From positions 806,001 to 870,000 of the forward strand of contig NZ_CABFVU010000003.1 in assembly GCF_902150045.1 (NCBI RefSeq): a stretch of DNA of 64,000 bases, written 5' to 3'. The DNA is from Chitinophaga polysaccharea (GTDB lineage: Bacteria; Bacteroidota; Bacteroidia; Chitinophagales; Chitinophagaceae). The first letter of the stretch is position 1. Each line of letters opens with the position of its first letter. The notes below the pieces were generated by a model, which ran no database searches, had not been told where the DNA came from, and saw only the letters and a list, made by a program, of their open reading frames with translations. Made by a program: the position numbers and the translations under genes. Shown piece after piece: positions 9,701 to 18,878 of this stretch.

Positions 9701-12235
9701 TTATACCCTTCCCATAAAAGGATCTGTGATCCCCTCTTCTCCTGTTTCCACCCTTCCTGCATACTGCTGGCTAAATGTATCAAAGCCTGCTGCCTTCACG
9801 GTAAAATCGTACCAGCCACGACTTTTCTGTAACGGTAATACCAGCTCCAGTGTGGCCCCTGCTGCAATGCTACGCCGGATCAACTTTCCATGATAAGCAT
9901 TGTCTGTGATGCTGATATCCCGGGGGCTGCTACCGGTATTGGTTACACGCAGTACCAGGTTGCCGGTGGCCTTCTTTTTCAGCTTACCGTTTGTTTCATA
10001 GTCCACCGCAATATCCAGCTGCGGATGCTGCGGGGAGCCTTCGAAGGCACGGTAAAACCCGTTCGGCCCAAGCAGGTGCAGCCTGTAATGGTTATCAGTA
10101 AAGGCTTTGGCCGGCCATTCATAAGTGATGGTATCCCCTGCGGCTACGGCAAAGGACCAGGTTCTTCCCTGCTCTGTTTCACCGGTTGATTCATCCTTGT
10201 AAGGAAGATGGGTGTACACCGTGAAAGGCGCGCCATGCGCACGGTCGCCAAACAATTGCCTGCCTGCTTTCATTTTCAGCGACAACAACTCCCCGTCTGC
10301 TTTCCACTGCCCGTCTGCCAGCAGTTCATACGGCAATGCGCAGGAAGGGCGGGTACCTTTCTCCTGTTGTAAAATCGTAGTGCCTTTTCCGTTAGTAAAT
10401 GCTTTTACATCTTCCGGGGTGATCTTATTGAAGCCGGTGGGCACGGATTTAAAGCGGGCGTTGTTGATGTTCTCCACTACGCGGCGCTGGTCCAGGAAAA
10501 TCTTTTTGTCGGGTGTGGATGTGTTAAAGGGGCTGAAAGCTGCTGTAAGATCCCCGCTGATAGTGCGTCGCCACTGGCTGATATTTTCCAGGTGCAGTTT
10601 TTTGTTCAGTTTCTTATTAAAAAATGTTTCCAGGAACTGGAGGGTGGAAGTATGTTCAAATACCTGCGAGCATACCTTTCCTCCCCTGCTCCATGGAGAT
10701 GCGATCATAAGGGGAACCCTGAAACCCAGTCCTACCGGGGCCTCCCTTGCCTGCTTCTCACTTATGCCCTGTTTCAGTTCATGTGCCAGCCTCACCTGTT
10801 CAATTTCCGTATCAATTCCGGCGGAACATTTTCCCGTACCGGGTTTATTATTATCGCAAATAGAAAATGGTACTACGTGATCGAAGTAGCCATCATTTTC
10901 ATCGTAAGTAACAATGAAAATAGTTTTCTTCCATACTTCCGGTTTTTGTGTAAGGATATCCAGTATTTCAGATACATACCATGCGCCATACCAGGGAGCG
11001 CTGGGGTGGTCGGAAAAATTCTGCGGGCCTGCCAGCCAGGATACCTGCGGCAGTTTGCCTTCGTTCACATCTTTACGGAACTGGTGCAGCACATCGCCGG
11101 CTGGTACGGTAATAGTACGCTCCGTTGATCCGTCTTTATAACTCACTTCTGTTACCCTGCGGTAGGAAGGATCATTTTTATTTACCACGAAAGCCCGCTG
11201 GTAAAGCGATTTCTGGTGATCCGTTAATTGCTCATAGCTTTCTTTGTTCCATTTCGCCAGCTCCTGTGTGGCATTGTCAAGTACTGCCTGTTTTTTAGAG
11301 ATATCAGCACGGATCTTTGCGGCCGCAGCATCAGAGGAAGGACTGGCTTCCTGGAGCTTGTTAATTTCATCGGGTAAGGTTTCCACCTGTTTCAGCAACC
11401 CGTTTACATAGCGTTCAGAAAACTTCACATTATATGCCGCGAAAAATTCCAGCAGGTTACAGCCGAAGTTGGCAAGCCAGGCCCTTTCTTCTCCTTTCCA
11501 TCCGCCACCGCAGCTGATCTCATTCTGGTAAAATTTCCAGGCGATATTATTTTCTTCCAGCAATTCAGGGAAGGTTTTCCAGGGAAGTTTTCCATAGCTG
11601 TAATCATCATTCCGGATATGCGCTTTTGGCAATCCATCCACCTCATGCACTATTTTTCCTGTCCAGAAAAAAGAGCGGTTAGGCGTAGTACTGGTCATGG
11701 CTGAGCAGAAGTTCTGGTCGCATACCGTGAAAGCATCCGCCATGGCGTAGTTGAAGGGAAGATCTTCGCGGGTATAATAGCCCATTGTTAAAGGCATAGC
11801 CGCGTATTCTTTGTTGCCCGGTGTTTTTGCGATCAGCCATTTATCGTAGCGCCCTTTATTGTAAGCATCTACCTGGCTTGGCCTTGAATGCGGCAATGCG
11901 CCCATCCAGGTGGCTTTGGTGTCTTTAATATTAAGACGGAAAGGGGCATAGGTATCGCCCTGTGCATTAGTTTGAAACCATACCGGTTTGGCATCCGGCA
12001 TCCATGCAGCACGTGGATCATTAAAACCGCGAACACCCTGTAAAGTGCCAAAGCAATGATCAAAAGAACGGTTCTCCTGCATAAGGATCACAATATGTTC
12101 CGCATCGAGGAAAGTGCTGCCGGGAGCAGGATCTATTGCCAACGCCCGTTGAATAGAGGCAGGCATCATGGTAGATAAGCCTGCGGCACCAGATAGTAGT
12201 AAAGATTTTTTCAGAAATTCTCTGCGTGAGTCCAT
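9701..12235 (-). CDS. Tat-exported phosphocholine-specific phospholipase C
   Basis: 844 residues with a twin-arginine signal (SRREFLKKS) and hydrophobic stretch at the N-terminus, so exported folded. The phosphoesterase domain shows family motifs: IVILMQENRSFDHCFG near residue 50, SWLAGPQNFSDHPSAP, and VTYDENDGYFDHV. The C-terminal third carries the two small beta domains (DUF756 type) typical of non-hemolytic Pseudomonas PlcN-like enzymes. Length fits the family (about 700-850). It should cleave phosphatidylcholine or sphingomyelin to phosphocholine and a lipid. It faces the PafA-like phosphatase, and a glycerophosphodiesterase lies at 44 kb. Start chosen at the ATG directly preceding the Tat motif. 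Confidence 0.92.
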   Translation of the reverse strand: MDSRREFLKKSLLLSGAAGLSTMMPASIQRALAIDPAPGSTFLDAEHIVILMQENRSFDHCFGTLQGVRGFNDPRAAWMPDAKPVWFQTNAQGDTYAPFRLNIKDTKATWMGALPHSRPSQVDAYNKGRYDKWLIAKTPGNKEYAAMPLTMGYYTREDLPFNYAMADAFTVCDQNFCSAMTSTTPNRSFFWTGKIVHEVDGLPKAHIRNDDYSYGKLPWKTFPELLEENNIAWKFYQNEISCGGGWKGEERAWLANFGCNLLEFFAAYNVKFSERYVNGLLKQVETLPDEINKLQEASPSSDAAAAKIRADISKKQAVLDNATQELAKWNKESYEQLTDHQKSLYQRAFVVNKNDPSYRRVTEVSYKDGSTERTITVPAGDVLHQFRKDVNEGKLPQVSWLAGPQNFSDHPSAPWYGAWYVSEILDILTQKPEVWKKTIFIVTYDENDGYFDHVVPFSICDNNKPGTGKCSAGIDTEIEQVRLAHELKQGISEKQAREAPVGLGFRVPLMIASPWSRGGKVCSQVFEHTSTLQFLETFFNKKLNKKLHLENISQWRRTISGDLTAAFSPFNTSTPDKKIFLDQRRVVENINNARFKSVPTGFNKITPEDVKAFTNGKGTTILQQEKGTRPSCALPYELLADGQWKADGELLSLKMKAGRQLFGDRAHGAPFTVYTHLPYKDESTGETEQGRTWSFAVAAGDTITYEWPAKAFTDNHYRLHLLGPNGFYRAFEGSPQHPQLDIAVDYETNGKLKKKATGNLVLRVTNTGSSPRDISITDNAYHGKLIRRSIAAGATLELVLPLQKSRGWYDFTVKAAGFDTFSQQYAGRVETGEEGITDPFMGRV

Positions 12236-12359
12236 TTATAATCAGATTGAGTGGGTTTCTGCATTGTTCAGCAAACATTGTTCATCAAACAAAATAGAAA
12301 ACATTCTCAAAGAATGCAATGGTGCCTCCTGTTATGTGTTTGTTATACATTATATACGG

Positions 12360-13079
12360 CTATGGTTGAGGACAGCCGGTAAGTGTATGCCATTCATGCT
12401 CAATGCGCGTCATGAGCAAGGCATTATCAAATGCAACGGATCCTTCTTTAAATACTGTAGTATCTTCAAAAAAACTCGAACTCATCTGCAACAACTGTAA
12501 CGGGCTTACCAGCCACTGGTAGGTTTGCAGTTTCAGCCCATCGAGCGACTGCCGCCGGTTGGGAGAATAACCAACGGCTCCGCCCGCAAAAAATGCAGAC
12601 GCATTTTCCAGCGTTCTGAAAACAGAGGTAGCCGGGAACTCATTGGTACTGCGGGCATCCACGGTAAGAGAGGTATGATCTGTGCTGGTAAAACCAATAT
12701 GATAATGCCCGTTCTCCTCCTTTACATCAAAACGCGCCAGGTGATGCTTCCCCGGAAATATCCGCCCACCTGCCAGTGCGTTCCACCGCGATGAAGTATC
12801 CCGCCTCGGAATATACACGCCTTCTTTCGTAACTCCTTCCTCTTCCCACTCCACGGCAATGCGATGCGCCCCGTTTTCTGAAGAGATACCGGTAAAATCA
12901 GGCCAGCCTTTGGGCTTTATATGTTTTAATCTTATCAGGCAGATACCTGCAATGGCTTTGCCTTTATAGATCTTTGGCCGGAAAGGAGCCGGCAGCAGGG
13001 GCTGAATGACTTCGGGATCCACGGTAAAATTCACCAGGATGCGGCGGTCTATGTAACCATGTATAACGGGTAACTTCAT
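12360..13079 (-). CDS. DUF2071 (YqjF-like) family protein
   Basis: 239 residues matching the DUF2071 pattern: an N-terminal VDPEVIQPLLPAPFRP segment, followed by AGICLIRLKHIKPKG and the RRDTSSRWNALAGGRIFPG motif. No signal peptide or membrane segment, so cytoplasmic. The biochemical role of this family is not established; homologues often sit next to TetR or other stress regulators. Here it is divergent from a TetR gene, and the shared 106-base gap contains the TetR-type palindrome, so it may belong to the same regulon. Its possible -7 element is TATCTTTA on the minus strand (13098-13105), one mismatch from consensus. Confidence 0.85.
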   Translation of the reverse strand: MKLPVIHGYIDRRILVNFTVDPEVIQPLLPAPFRPKIYKGKAIAGICLIRLKHIKPKGWPDFTGISSENGAHRIAVEWEEEGVTKEGVYIPRRDTSSRWNALAGGRIFPGKHHLARFDVKEENGHYHIGFTSTDHTSLTVDARSTNEFPATSVFRTLENASAFFAGGAVGYSPNRRQSLDGLKLQTYQWLVSPLQLLQMSSSFFEDTTVFKEGSVAFDNALLMTRIEHEWHTLTGCPQP

Positions 13080-13126
13080 ATAGGTACAGATCTGTATTAA
13101 AGATACATCAAACCTGTCTTTTTAAT

Positions 13127-13161
13127 AAATTGAACAAATGTTTTGAAAAGTTGTTCAATTT
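13127..13161. promoter_or_regulatory. TetR-type palindromic operator (copy 1)
   Basis: A perfect inverted repeat of 11-bp arms, AAATTGAACAA and TTGTTCAATTT, separated by 13 bases. It lies between the divergent DUF2071 and TetR genes and overlaps the -33/-7 region of the TetR promoter, as expected for autorepression. The right half (13139-13162, 24 bases) recurs exactly, in inverse orientation, at 13824-13847 before the efflux operon. Confidence 0.8.
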
Positions 13162-13171
13162 TGTATCTTTG
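13142..13171 (+). promoter_or_regulatory. Bacteroidota promoter of the TetR gene
   Basis: TTTG at 13142-13145, an 18-base spacer and TATCTTTG at 13164-13171 match TTTG-N17-20-TAnnTTTG. The -33 element lies inside the operator palindrome. Confidence 0.65.
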
Positions 13172-13185
13172 TCAAAAGGATGATT

Positions 13186-13806
13186 ATGCCGGTAAGTGAG
13201 AAGAAAGTAAAAATGGACGACTCCACGGAGGAACGGATTAAAGCGGCCGCCAGGATAGTATTCACCAAGAAAGGATACCAGGCCACGAAAGTAAGGGATA
13301 TTGCCGCAGAGGCCGACATTAACCTGTCGCTGGTCAACTATTATTTCCGCAGCAAGGAAAAGCTGTTTCAGTATGTAATGGCTGAAGTGGTGGAAAAATT
13401 GTTCACCAGGATTGCGCAGGTGCTCAATAATGAACAGCTCAGCATACAGCAAAAGGTGGAACAACTGGCAGACCACTACATAGACATGTTACTGAAAAAC
13501 CCGGATTTCCCTTTGTTTATGATAAACGAGATTTTTGCGGGCAGTGATGTGCTGTTGAAAAACAACCGTAATCACGCTATCTTCCAGTCTCATTTCTTCA
13601 AGCAACTGGCCGCCCTGCAAAAAGAAGGTAAACTGAGCATACACCCTATCCAGTTAATGCTGAGCCTGATCGGCTTTGTAGTGATGCCCTTCCTGGCCCG
13701 GCCACTGCTGGAAAGAAACAAAGTGTTGAAATCAACTGAATTCGTGGCTATGATGGAAGAGCGGAGAAAACTTATTCCCATGTGGATAAAAGGCATGCTG
13801 AAATAG
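13186..13806 (+). CDS. TetR/AcrR family repressor of the adjacent efflux operon
   Basis: 206 residues with an N-terminal TetR DNA-binding domain. The first helices are in RIKAAARIVFTKKGYQATKV and the recognition helix-turn-helix is in IAAEADINLSLVNYYFRSKEKLF. The C-terminal helical ligand-binding domain is divergent. The start at 13186 (ATGCCG) is preferred over the ATG at 13180 because AAAAGG ends right before 13180, giving proper spacing only to the second ATG. The gene order TetR - membrane fusion protein - split YbhF ATPases - two permeases parallels the E. coli cecR-ybhGFSR locus. Regulation of itself and the efflux genes is inferred from the two operator copies flanking it. Inducer unknown. 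Confidence 0.9.
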   Translation: MPVSEKKVKMDDSTEERIKAAARIVFTKKGYQATKVRDIAAEADINLSLVNYYFRSKEKLFQYVMAEVVEKLFTRIAQVLNNEQLSIQQKVEQLADHYIDMLLKNPDFPLFMINEIFAGSDVLLKNNRNHAIFQSHFFKQLAALQKEGKLSIHPIQLMLSLIGFVVMPFLARPLLERNKVLKSTEFVAMMEERRKLIPMWIKGMLK

Positions 13807-13823
13807 CTGCTTTTTTTTACCTG

Positions 13824-13858
13824 AAAATTGAACAACTTTTCAAAACAACAATTCAAAT
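13824..13858. promoter_or_regulatory. TetR-type operator (copy 2, inverted) before the efflux operon
   Basis: Bases 13824-13847 are the exact reverse complement of 13139-13162 (24 bases). The distal half-site is degenerate (only TTCAA of the arm is kept). The site fills most of the 52-base gap between the TetR stop and the TolC-like start and abuts the start codon, so binding could block transcription entering the operon. Confidence 0.75.
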
Positions 13859-15136
13859 ATGAAAGTACTTCAGGCATTATGTTGTTTCATATTATTGGGA
13901 GTGCCGGCAAAACAGGCCAGAGGACAAGATTCCGTGCTTACCATAGAAGAGTGTTATACCCTGGCCCGGCAAAATTACCCGCTGATCAGACAGTATGATC
14001 TTATTAAACGCAGCAGCAGGTATTCCGTGGAAAATGCAGGTAAACTCTACCTGCCCCAGCTCAGTGTAAGCGGGCAGGCCACCTACCAGTCGCAAACCAT
14101 CAACTTCAGTGAAGTGATCCCTCCTATGCCCGGTGTGGAATTCCCTTCGCTGAGCAAAGACCAGTATAAGATACAGGCGGAGATCTCCCAGCAGATCTAT
14201 GATGGAGGAGTAAGCAAACTGCAGAAGGAAAGCAGTCGCGCCAATGAGGCCATACAACAGCAACAGCTGGAAGTAAACCTCTACGCCATCCGTCAGCAGG
14301 TAACACAACTGTATTTCGGCATACTGCTCATGGATGCGCAACTGCAGCAGAACAACCTGAGAAAGGCAGACCTGCAAAGCGCCACGGATAAAATGCAGGC
14401 GGCCCTTAACAACGGCGTAGCCTATCGCAGCAATGTAGATGAGCTTAAAGCAGAGATCATGAACGCCGATATGATGACCACCGAATTCATGGCTAACAGG
14501 AAAGCCTATATGAAAATGCTGTCGGCTTTCCTGCATCAGCCGCTGAGCGACAGCACCCGCCTGGCATGGCCCGCACCCGTGACGCCACAACAGGAGATAC
14601 ATCGGCCTGAAATTACTTACTATGATATCCAGAAAAAAGCGCTGGACGTACAGAAGAAACAACTGCAGTCAGGCTATCTTCCCAAGCTGAACGCTTTTAT
14701 CCAGGGCGCTTACGGCCGCCCCACCCTAAACATCGTCGACAATAAAGCCGGCGCCTGGTGGCTTGGCGGCGTTCGGCTCAGCTGGTCCCTCGGCAGCCTC
14801 TACTCCCTGAAAAACAACCGGCAACTGTTGGACATTAACCGGCAAAACCTGGATATAAGCAAGGAAACATTCCTGTTCAATACCAGCATGAGCCTGCAGC
14901 AGCAATACCAGGACATCGATAAGTTTGCCGTGCTGATAGACCAGGACGACAGTGCCATCGCACTACGTTCATCCGTACGGAAATCGGCCCAGGCGCAGCT
15001 CGACAATGGCGTGATCACCGTGCATGAATACATCTCCCAGCTGAATGCAGAAAACCTGGCGAAACAATCACGAATTCTTCACAGCATACAATTACTACAG
15101 GCTCAATACAATCATAAAAATACCTCCGGGAACTGA
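13859..15136 (+). CDS. TolC-like outer-membrane efflux protein
   Basis: 425 residues with a signal peptide (to about residue 23, KQARG). Two outer-membrane efflux protein repeats follow, seen as long amphipathic helices rich in Q and A (for example VNLYAIRQQVTQLYFGILL near residue 140 and again near 350-400). Family proteins form trimers with a beta-barrel in the outer membrane and an alpha tunnel in the periplasm. It heads the operon TolC-HlyD-ATPase-ATPase-permease-permease, giving a complete path from cytoplasm to exterior. Separated from the membrane fusion gene by 13 bases. Confidence 0.92.
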   Translation: MKVLQALCCFILLGVPAKQARGQDSVLTIEECYTLARQNYPLIRQYDLIKRSSRYSVENAGKLYLPQLSVSGQATYQSQTINFSEVIPPMPGVEFPSLSKDQYKIQAEISQQIYDGGVSKLQKESSRANEAIQQQQLEVNLYAIRQQVTQLYFGILLMDAQLQQNNLRKADLQSATDKMQAALNNGVAYRSNVDELKAEIMNADMMTTEFMANRKAYMKMLSAFLHQPLSDSTRLAWPAPVTPQQEIHRPEITYYDIQKKALDVQKKQLQSGYLPKLNAFIQGAYGRPTLNIVDNKAGAWWLGGVRLSWSLGSLYSLKNNRQLLDINRQNLDISKETFLFNTSMSLQQQYQDIDKFAVLIDQDDSAIALRSSVRKSAQAQLDNGVITVHEYISQLNAENLAKQSRILHSIQLLQAQYNHKNTSGN

Positions 15137-15149
15137 TTAACTATTGCAT

Positions 15150-16100
15150 ATGAAATACAACATGATACTTGCTATAGCCGTTGTGATGATGATCAATGCC
15201 TGCGGAAAAGGCAGTAACGACTACGATGCATCCGGTAACTTTGAAGCAGATGAAGTGATCGTATCTGCAGAACAAAACGGCGAGATACAATCGTTCACCG
15301 TAAAAGAAGGCGACAAGCTCCCCGCAGGCCAAACGGTTGGGCAAATAGACGTGGCCATCCCCACCCTTCAGAAGGAACAGGTACAGGCATCTATAAAAGC
15401 ATTGCAGGAGAAAACGCAGGACCCCGTGCCGGAAAGGGAACTGGTACGCCGGCAACTGCTGGTACAGGAAGCGCAGCTGCAGCAGCAGTACCGGGAAAGA
15501 ACACGCACCGAAAACCTGGTAAAAAGCGATGCCGCCACACAGAAACAGCTGGATGATATCAATGCCCTTATTGTGCAAATGGAAAGACAGCTAAATGTTA
15601 CGCGGCAACAGTTGCAGCTTAACAATTCCAATATCTCCACACAAAACCGCAGCATTCTAAGTGAAAAAGCGCCGCTGGAAAAATCACTGGCGCAATTTGC
15701 AGAACAGATCCGAAAAGGACAGATTGTAAATCCCATCAGCGGCGTTGTGCTTCAAAGATATGCACTGCAGGGAGAAATGGCCACCAGCGGAAAGCCGCTC
15801 TATAAGATCGCCAACATTGATACGCTTTACCTGAAGGCCTATGTAACCGGTATTACCCTCCCGCAGATCAAACTGGGGCAACAGGTACAGGTGCGTATCG
15901 ACCAGGGTAAAAAAGATTATAAGGCCTATCCCGGTGAAATTACCTGGATCTCCGGTAAATCTGAGTTTACGCCTAAAACCATTCAAACAAAAAATGAGCG
16001 GGCCAACCTGGTATATGCCATCAAGGTAAGGGTAAAGAACGATGGCTACCTGAAAATAGGCATGTATGGTGAAATGCTGATCAATAAAGATTCCAAATGA
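15150..16100 (+). CDS. HlyD-family membrane fusion lipoprotein (YbhG-like)
   Basis: 316 residues. The ATG at 15150 is preferred over an upstream TTG at 15144. The N-terminus is a lipoprotein signal with lipobox MINAC (Cys18), placing it in the periplasm anchored to the inner membrane. A biotinyl-lipoyl-like hairpin (VSAEQNGEIQSFTVKEGDKL) leads into a long coiled coil (about residues 75-180, rich in Q, E, K). The return strand (GVVLQRYALQGEMATSGKPLY) and a beta-barrel domain follow. It should bridge the ABC-2 permeases to the TolC-like channel. The stop overlaps the next start by 4 bases (ATGA), indicating coupled translation. Confidence 0.92.
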   Translation: MKYNMILAIAVVMMINACGKGSNDYDASGNFEADEVIVSAEQNGEIQSFTVKEGDKLPAGQTVGQIDVAIPTLQKEQVQASIKALQEKTQDPVPERELVRRQLLVQEAQLQQQYRERTRTENLVKSDAATQKQLDDINALIVQMERQLNVTRQQLQLNNSNISTQNRSILSEKAPLEKSLAQFAEQIRKGQIVNPISGVVLQRYALQGEMATSGKPLYKIANIDTLYLKAYVTGITLPQIKLGQQVQVRIDQGKKDYKAYPGEITWISGKSEFTPKTIQTKNERANLVYAIKVRVKNDGYLKIGMYGEMLINKDSK

Positions 16101-17008
16101 GCGCGGTAACCCTTGATCATATCACTAAAACCTACGATGAAGGTAAGGTGCTGGCAGTGGATGATATTACACTGCAGGTGGAGGAAGGCGAGCTGTTTGG
16201 CCTCATTGGCCCCGATGGCGCAGGCAAAACATCCCTTTTCCGCGTCCTCACCACCTTGCTGCTGCCGGATAAAGGCAGCGCCACCGTACGCGGGTATGAT
16301 TGCGTGAAAGATTATAAAGAGATCCGTAAACGGATCGGCTATATGCCCGGGAAATTTTCCCTGTACCAGGATCTGACGGTAAAGGAGAACCTCGATTTCT
16401 TCGCCACTCTTTTTGGCAGCACCATAGAAGGCAACTATGAGTTGATAAAAGATATCTACGAACAGATAAAGCCTTTTAATGACCGTCGCGCCGGTAAGCT
16501 CAGCGGCGGCATGAAACAGAAGCTGGCCCTCTGTTGCGCGCTGATCCACAAACCGGAAGTATTATTCCTGGATGAACCTACCACTGGAGTGGATGTAGTA
16601 TCGAGGAAAGAATTCTGGGAGATGCTGAAACGCCTGAAACAACAGGGTATTACCATCATAGTATCTACCCCTTATATGGATGAAGCCATGCTTTGTGAAA
16701 GGATTGCACTGATACAGAATGGTAAAATTATGTCGGTAGATACGCCGGCTAACATCATGGCCGCCTTCCCCGTAAAACTGTACGCCATGAAGGCGGACAA
16801 TATTTATAAACTGCTCACAGCATTGAGAGGTATGCCGGAAATAGACAGCAGCTTTGCTTTCGGGGAGTACATACACATTACGCTGAAAGATGACAACATT
16901 GAAGCGCTCCGTCAAAAGGTAGAACAGCAAGGGCATACACATGTAGATATAAAATTAATTCATCCCGGCATTGAGGATAGTTTTATCCGGTTAATGAACC
17001 AGGCCTAA
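16097..17008 (+). CDS. ABC transporter ATPase, YbhF N-half-like
   Basis: 303 residues with Walker A GPDGAGKTS (residues 38-46), Q-loop region, signature LSGGMKQKLAL and Walker B VLFLDEPTTGVD. The GPDGAGKT form is typical of the first nucleotide-binding domain of YbhF-type exporters. A C-terminal extension of about 70 residues follows the ATPase core. With the next gene it forms the two ATPases that in E. coli YbhF are fused in one polypeptide. Energises the ABC-2 permeases encoded downstream. Substrate unknown; E. coli relatives export cationic drugs and toxicants. Confidence 0.93.
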   Translation: MSAVTLDHITKTYDEGKVLAVDDITLQVEEGELFGLIGPDGAGKTSLFRVLTTLLLPDKGSATVRGYDCVKDYKEIRKRIGYMPGKFSLYQDLTVKENLDFFATLFGSTIEGNYELIKDIYEQIKPFNDRRAGKLSGGMKQKLALCCALIHKPEVLFLDEPTTGVDVVSRKEFWEMLKRLKQQGITIIVSTPYMDEAMLCERIALIQNGKIMSVDTPANIMAAFPVKLYAMKADNIYKLLTALRGMPEIDSSFAFGEYIHITLKDDNIEALRQKVEQQGHTHVDIKLIHPGIEDSFIRLMNQA

Positions 17009-17018
17009 AACAGGTATC

Positions 17019-17762
17019 ATGGAAGAAAAAGTGATTGTATGTAAGGATCTCACCAAGCGGTTCGGCGATTTTTATGCCGTTAATAAAATTTCCTTTGAGG
17101 TAGATAAAGGAGAGATCTTTGGTTTCCTGGGTGCTAACGGCGCCGGTAAAACCACGGCCATGCGCATTCTCTGCGGGCTCTCCCACCCCACCTCCGGGGA
17201 GGCTATGGTGGCCGGTTTCGACGTATACAAACAGGCGGAGGAGATCAAAAAGAATATCGGCTATATGAGCCAGAAATTCTCCCTGTATGAGAACCTCACG
17301 GTACTGGAGAACATCGAATTCTTTGGCGGTGTGTACGGCGTTCCGTATGCCGAGATCCGCAGACGAAGCGATAACCTGGTACAGCAATTAGGGCTTACCG
17401 CGGAAGCAAAGAAACTCGTTGGGGCATTGCCGTTAGGATGGAAACAGAAACTGGCATTTTCGGTGGCTATCTTCCACCAGCCGCGCATTGTATTCCTGGA
17501 CGAGCCTACCGGTGGCGTGGACCCCGTTACCAGGCGGCAGTTCTGGGATATGATCTACGAAGCGGCGGCAAGTGGCATCACCATCTTTGTAACCACGCAC
17601 TATATGGATGAAGCGGAGTATTGCAACCGCATCACCATTATGGTAGACGGGAAAGTGGAAGCGCTGGATTCTCCCGCCAACCTGAAAGCGCAGTTCAAGG
17701 CAGATAATATGGACGAAGTATTTTACCGGCTGGCCCGCGGGGCTAAAAGGTCGGGCGATTAA
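17019..17762 (+). CDS. ABC transporter ATPase, YbhF C-half-like
   Basis: 247 residues with Walker A GANGAGKTT (38-46) and Walker B IVFLDEPTGGVDP. The ABC signature is degenerate: LPLGWKQKLAF replaces LSGGQ, so the paired sites would be asymmetric (one canonical, one degenerate signature). YbhF second domains carry the same LPLGW form, so this is a family feature rather than a defect. Ten bases after the previous gene and nine before the next, same operon. Confidence 0.93.
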   Translation: MEEKVIVCKDLTKRFGDFYAVNKISFEVDKGEIFGFLGANGAGKTTAMRILCGLSHPTSGEAMVAGFDVYKQAEEIKKNIGYMSQKFSLYENLTVLENIEFFGGVYGVPYAEIRRRSDNLVQQLGLTAEAKKLVGALPLGWKQKLAFSVAIFHQPRIVFLDEPTGGVDPVTRRQFWDMIYEAAASGITIFVTTHYMDEAEYCNRITIMVDGKVEALDSPANLKAQFKADNMDEVFYRLARGAKRSGD

Positions 17763-17771
17763 AACATTTAT

Positions 17772-18878
17772 ATGAAACAGCTTTTTGTTTTTATCAGGAA
17801 AGAATTTTTCCATGTATTCCGCGACAGGCGGACCTTACTGATCATGTTCGGACTACCGGTGGTGCAGATCGTGCTGTTTGGTTTTGCGCTCACCAGCGAG
17901 GTAAAGAATATAACACTTACAGTAATTGATAATTCGCGGGATGTAAACACGCAGCAACTGATCCGTAAAATAAAATCATCGTCCTATTTCGTCGTTAATG
18001 AAAGCTCTATCGACTACAACGATATAGAAGATGCCTTTAAAAAAGGAAAGGCCAAATGCGCGCTGATCTTCCCGGCCGGCTTTGGCAACGACCTGCAGCA
18101 TGGCGGTACGGCGCAGCTGCAGATCATAGCAGACGGCTCCGATCCCAATACAGCCAAAACCGTGGTCAATTACATCACTGCTATCACTACGGCTTACCAG
18201 CAGGAGATCAGCCCGGCCCAACAGCTGCCCTATACCATCATTCCTGAAACACGGATGCTGTATAATGAAGAAGGCAATGGCTCCCTGAACTTCATCCCCG
18301 GTGTAATGGCGCTGGTGCTCATGATCGTATGCACGGCGCTTACCTCGGTATCGGTAGTAAGGGAAAAAGAACTGGGCACCATGGAAATATTACTGGTATC
18401 TCCATTTAAACCGCTGATGGTACTGGTGGCTAAAGCCATTCCTTACCTGATATTATCGCTGGCTAATTTTATCCTGATCCTGGTGCTGGCAGTGTTTGTA
18501 CTGGATGTGGGCATTAAAGGCAGCATCCTGCTGCTGTTCATGGAAAGTATGTTATTCATCATTACCTGTTTATCGTTCGGGCTGATGATCTCCAATACCA
18601 CCAACTCCCAGCAAACCGCACTGCTGCTGTCGATGATGGGCATGATGATCCCTACCATGATCTTTACCGGTTTTATGTTTCCCATAGAAAATATGCCGCT
18701 GGTGTTCCGGATCATCTCCGATATTATTCCTTCCCGCTGGTATTTCCTGATCATAAAATCGGTAATGCTGAAAGGACTTGGATTTGAATATGTATGGAAA
18801 GAAACGCTGGTACTGCTGGGTATGACCGTCGCGCTGCTTTTCATTGCACTTAAAAATTTTAAAACACGCTTATCATGA
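17772..18878 (+). CDS. ABC-2 type permease (YbhS-like)
   Basis: 368 residues. One membrane helix near the N-terminus (about 20-42) is followed by a large periplasmic domain of about 130 residues. A cluster of five hydrophobic helices (about 170-365) follows, with the ABC-2 motif VVREKELGTMEILLVSPFKP near residue 195. It forms a heterodimeric channel with the next gene. The stop overlaps the next start by 4 bases. Confidence 0.93.
   Translation: MKQLFVFIRKEFFHVFRDRRTLLIMFGLPVVQIVLFGFALTSEVKNITLTVIDNSRDVNTQQLIRKIKSSSYFVVNESSIDYNDIEDAFKKGKAKCALIFPAGFGNDLQHGGTAQLQIIADGSDPNTAKTVVNYITAITTAYQQEISPAQQLPYTIIPETRMLYNEEGNGSLNFIPGVMALVLMIVCTALTSVSVVREKELGTMEILLVSPFKPLMVLVAKAIPYLILSLANFILILVLAVFVLDVGIKGSILLLFMESMLFIITCLSFGLMISNTTNSQQTALLLSMMGMMIPTMIFTGFMFPIENMPLVFRIISDIIPSRWYFLIIKSVMLKGLGFEYVWKETLVLLGMTVALLFIALKNFKTRLS

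Noticed and set aside
13892..14662. 256-residue minus-strand frame
   Set aside because: Antisense of the TolC-like gene; no recognisable protein character.
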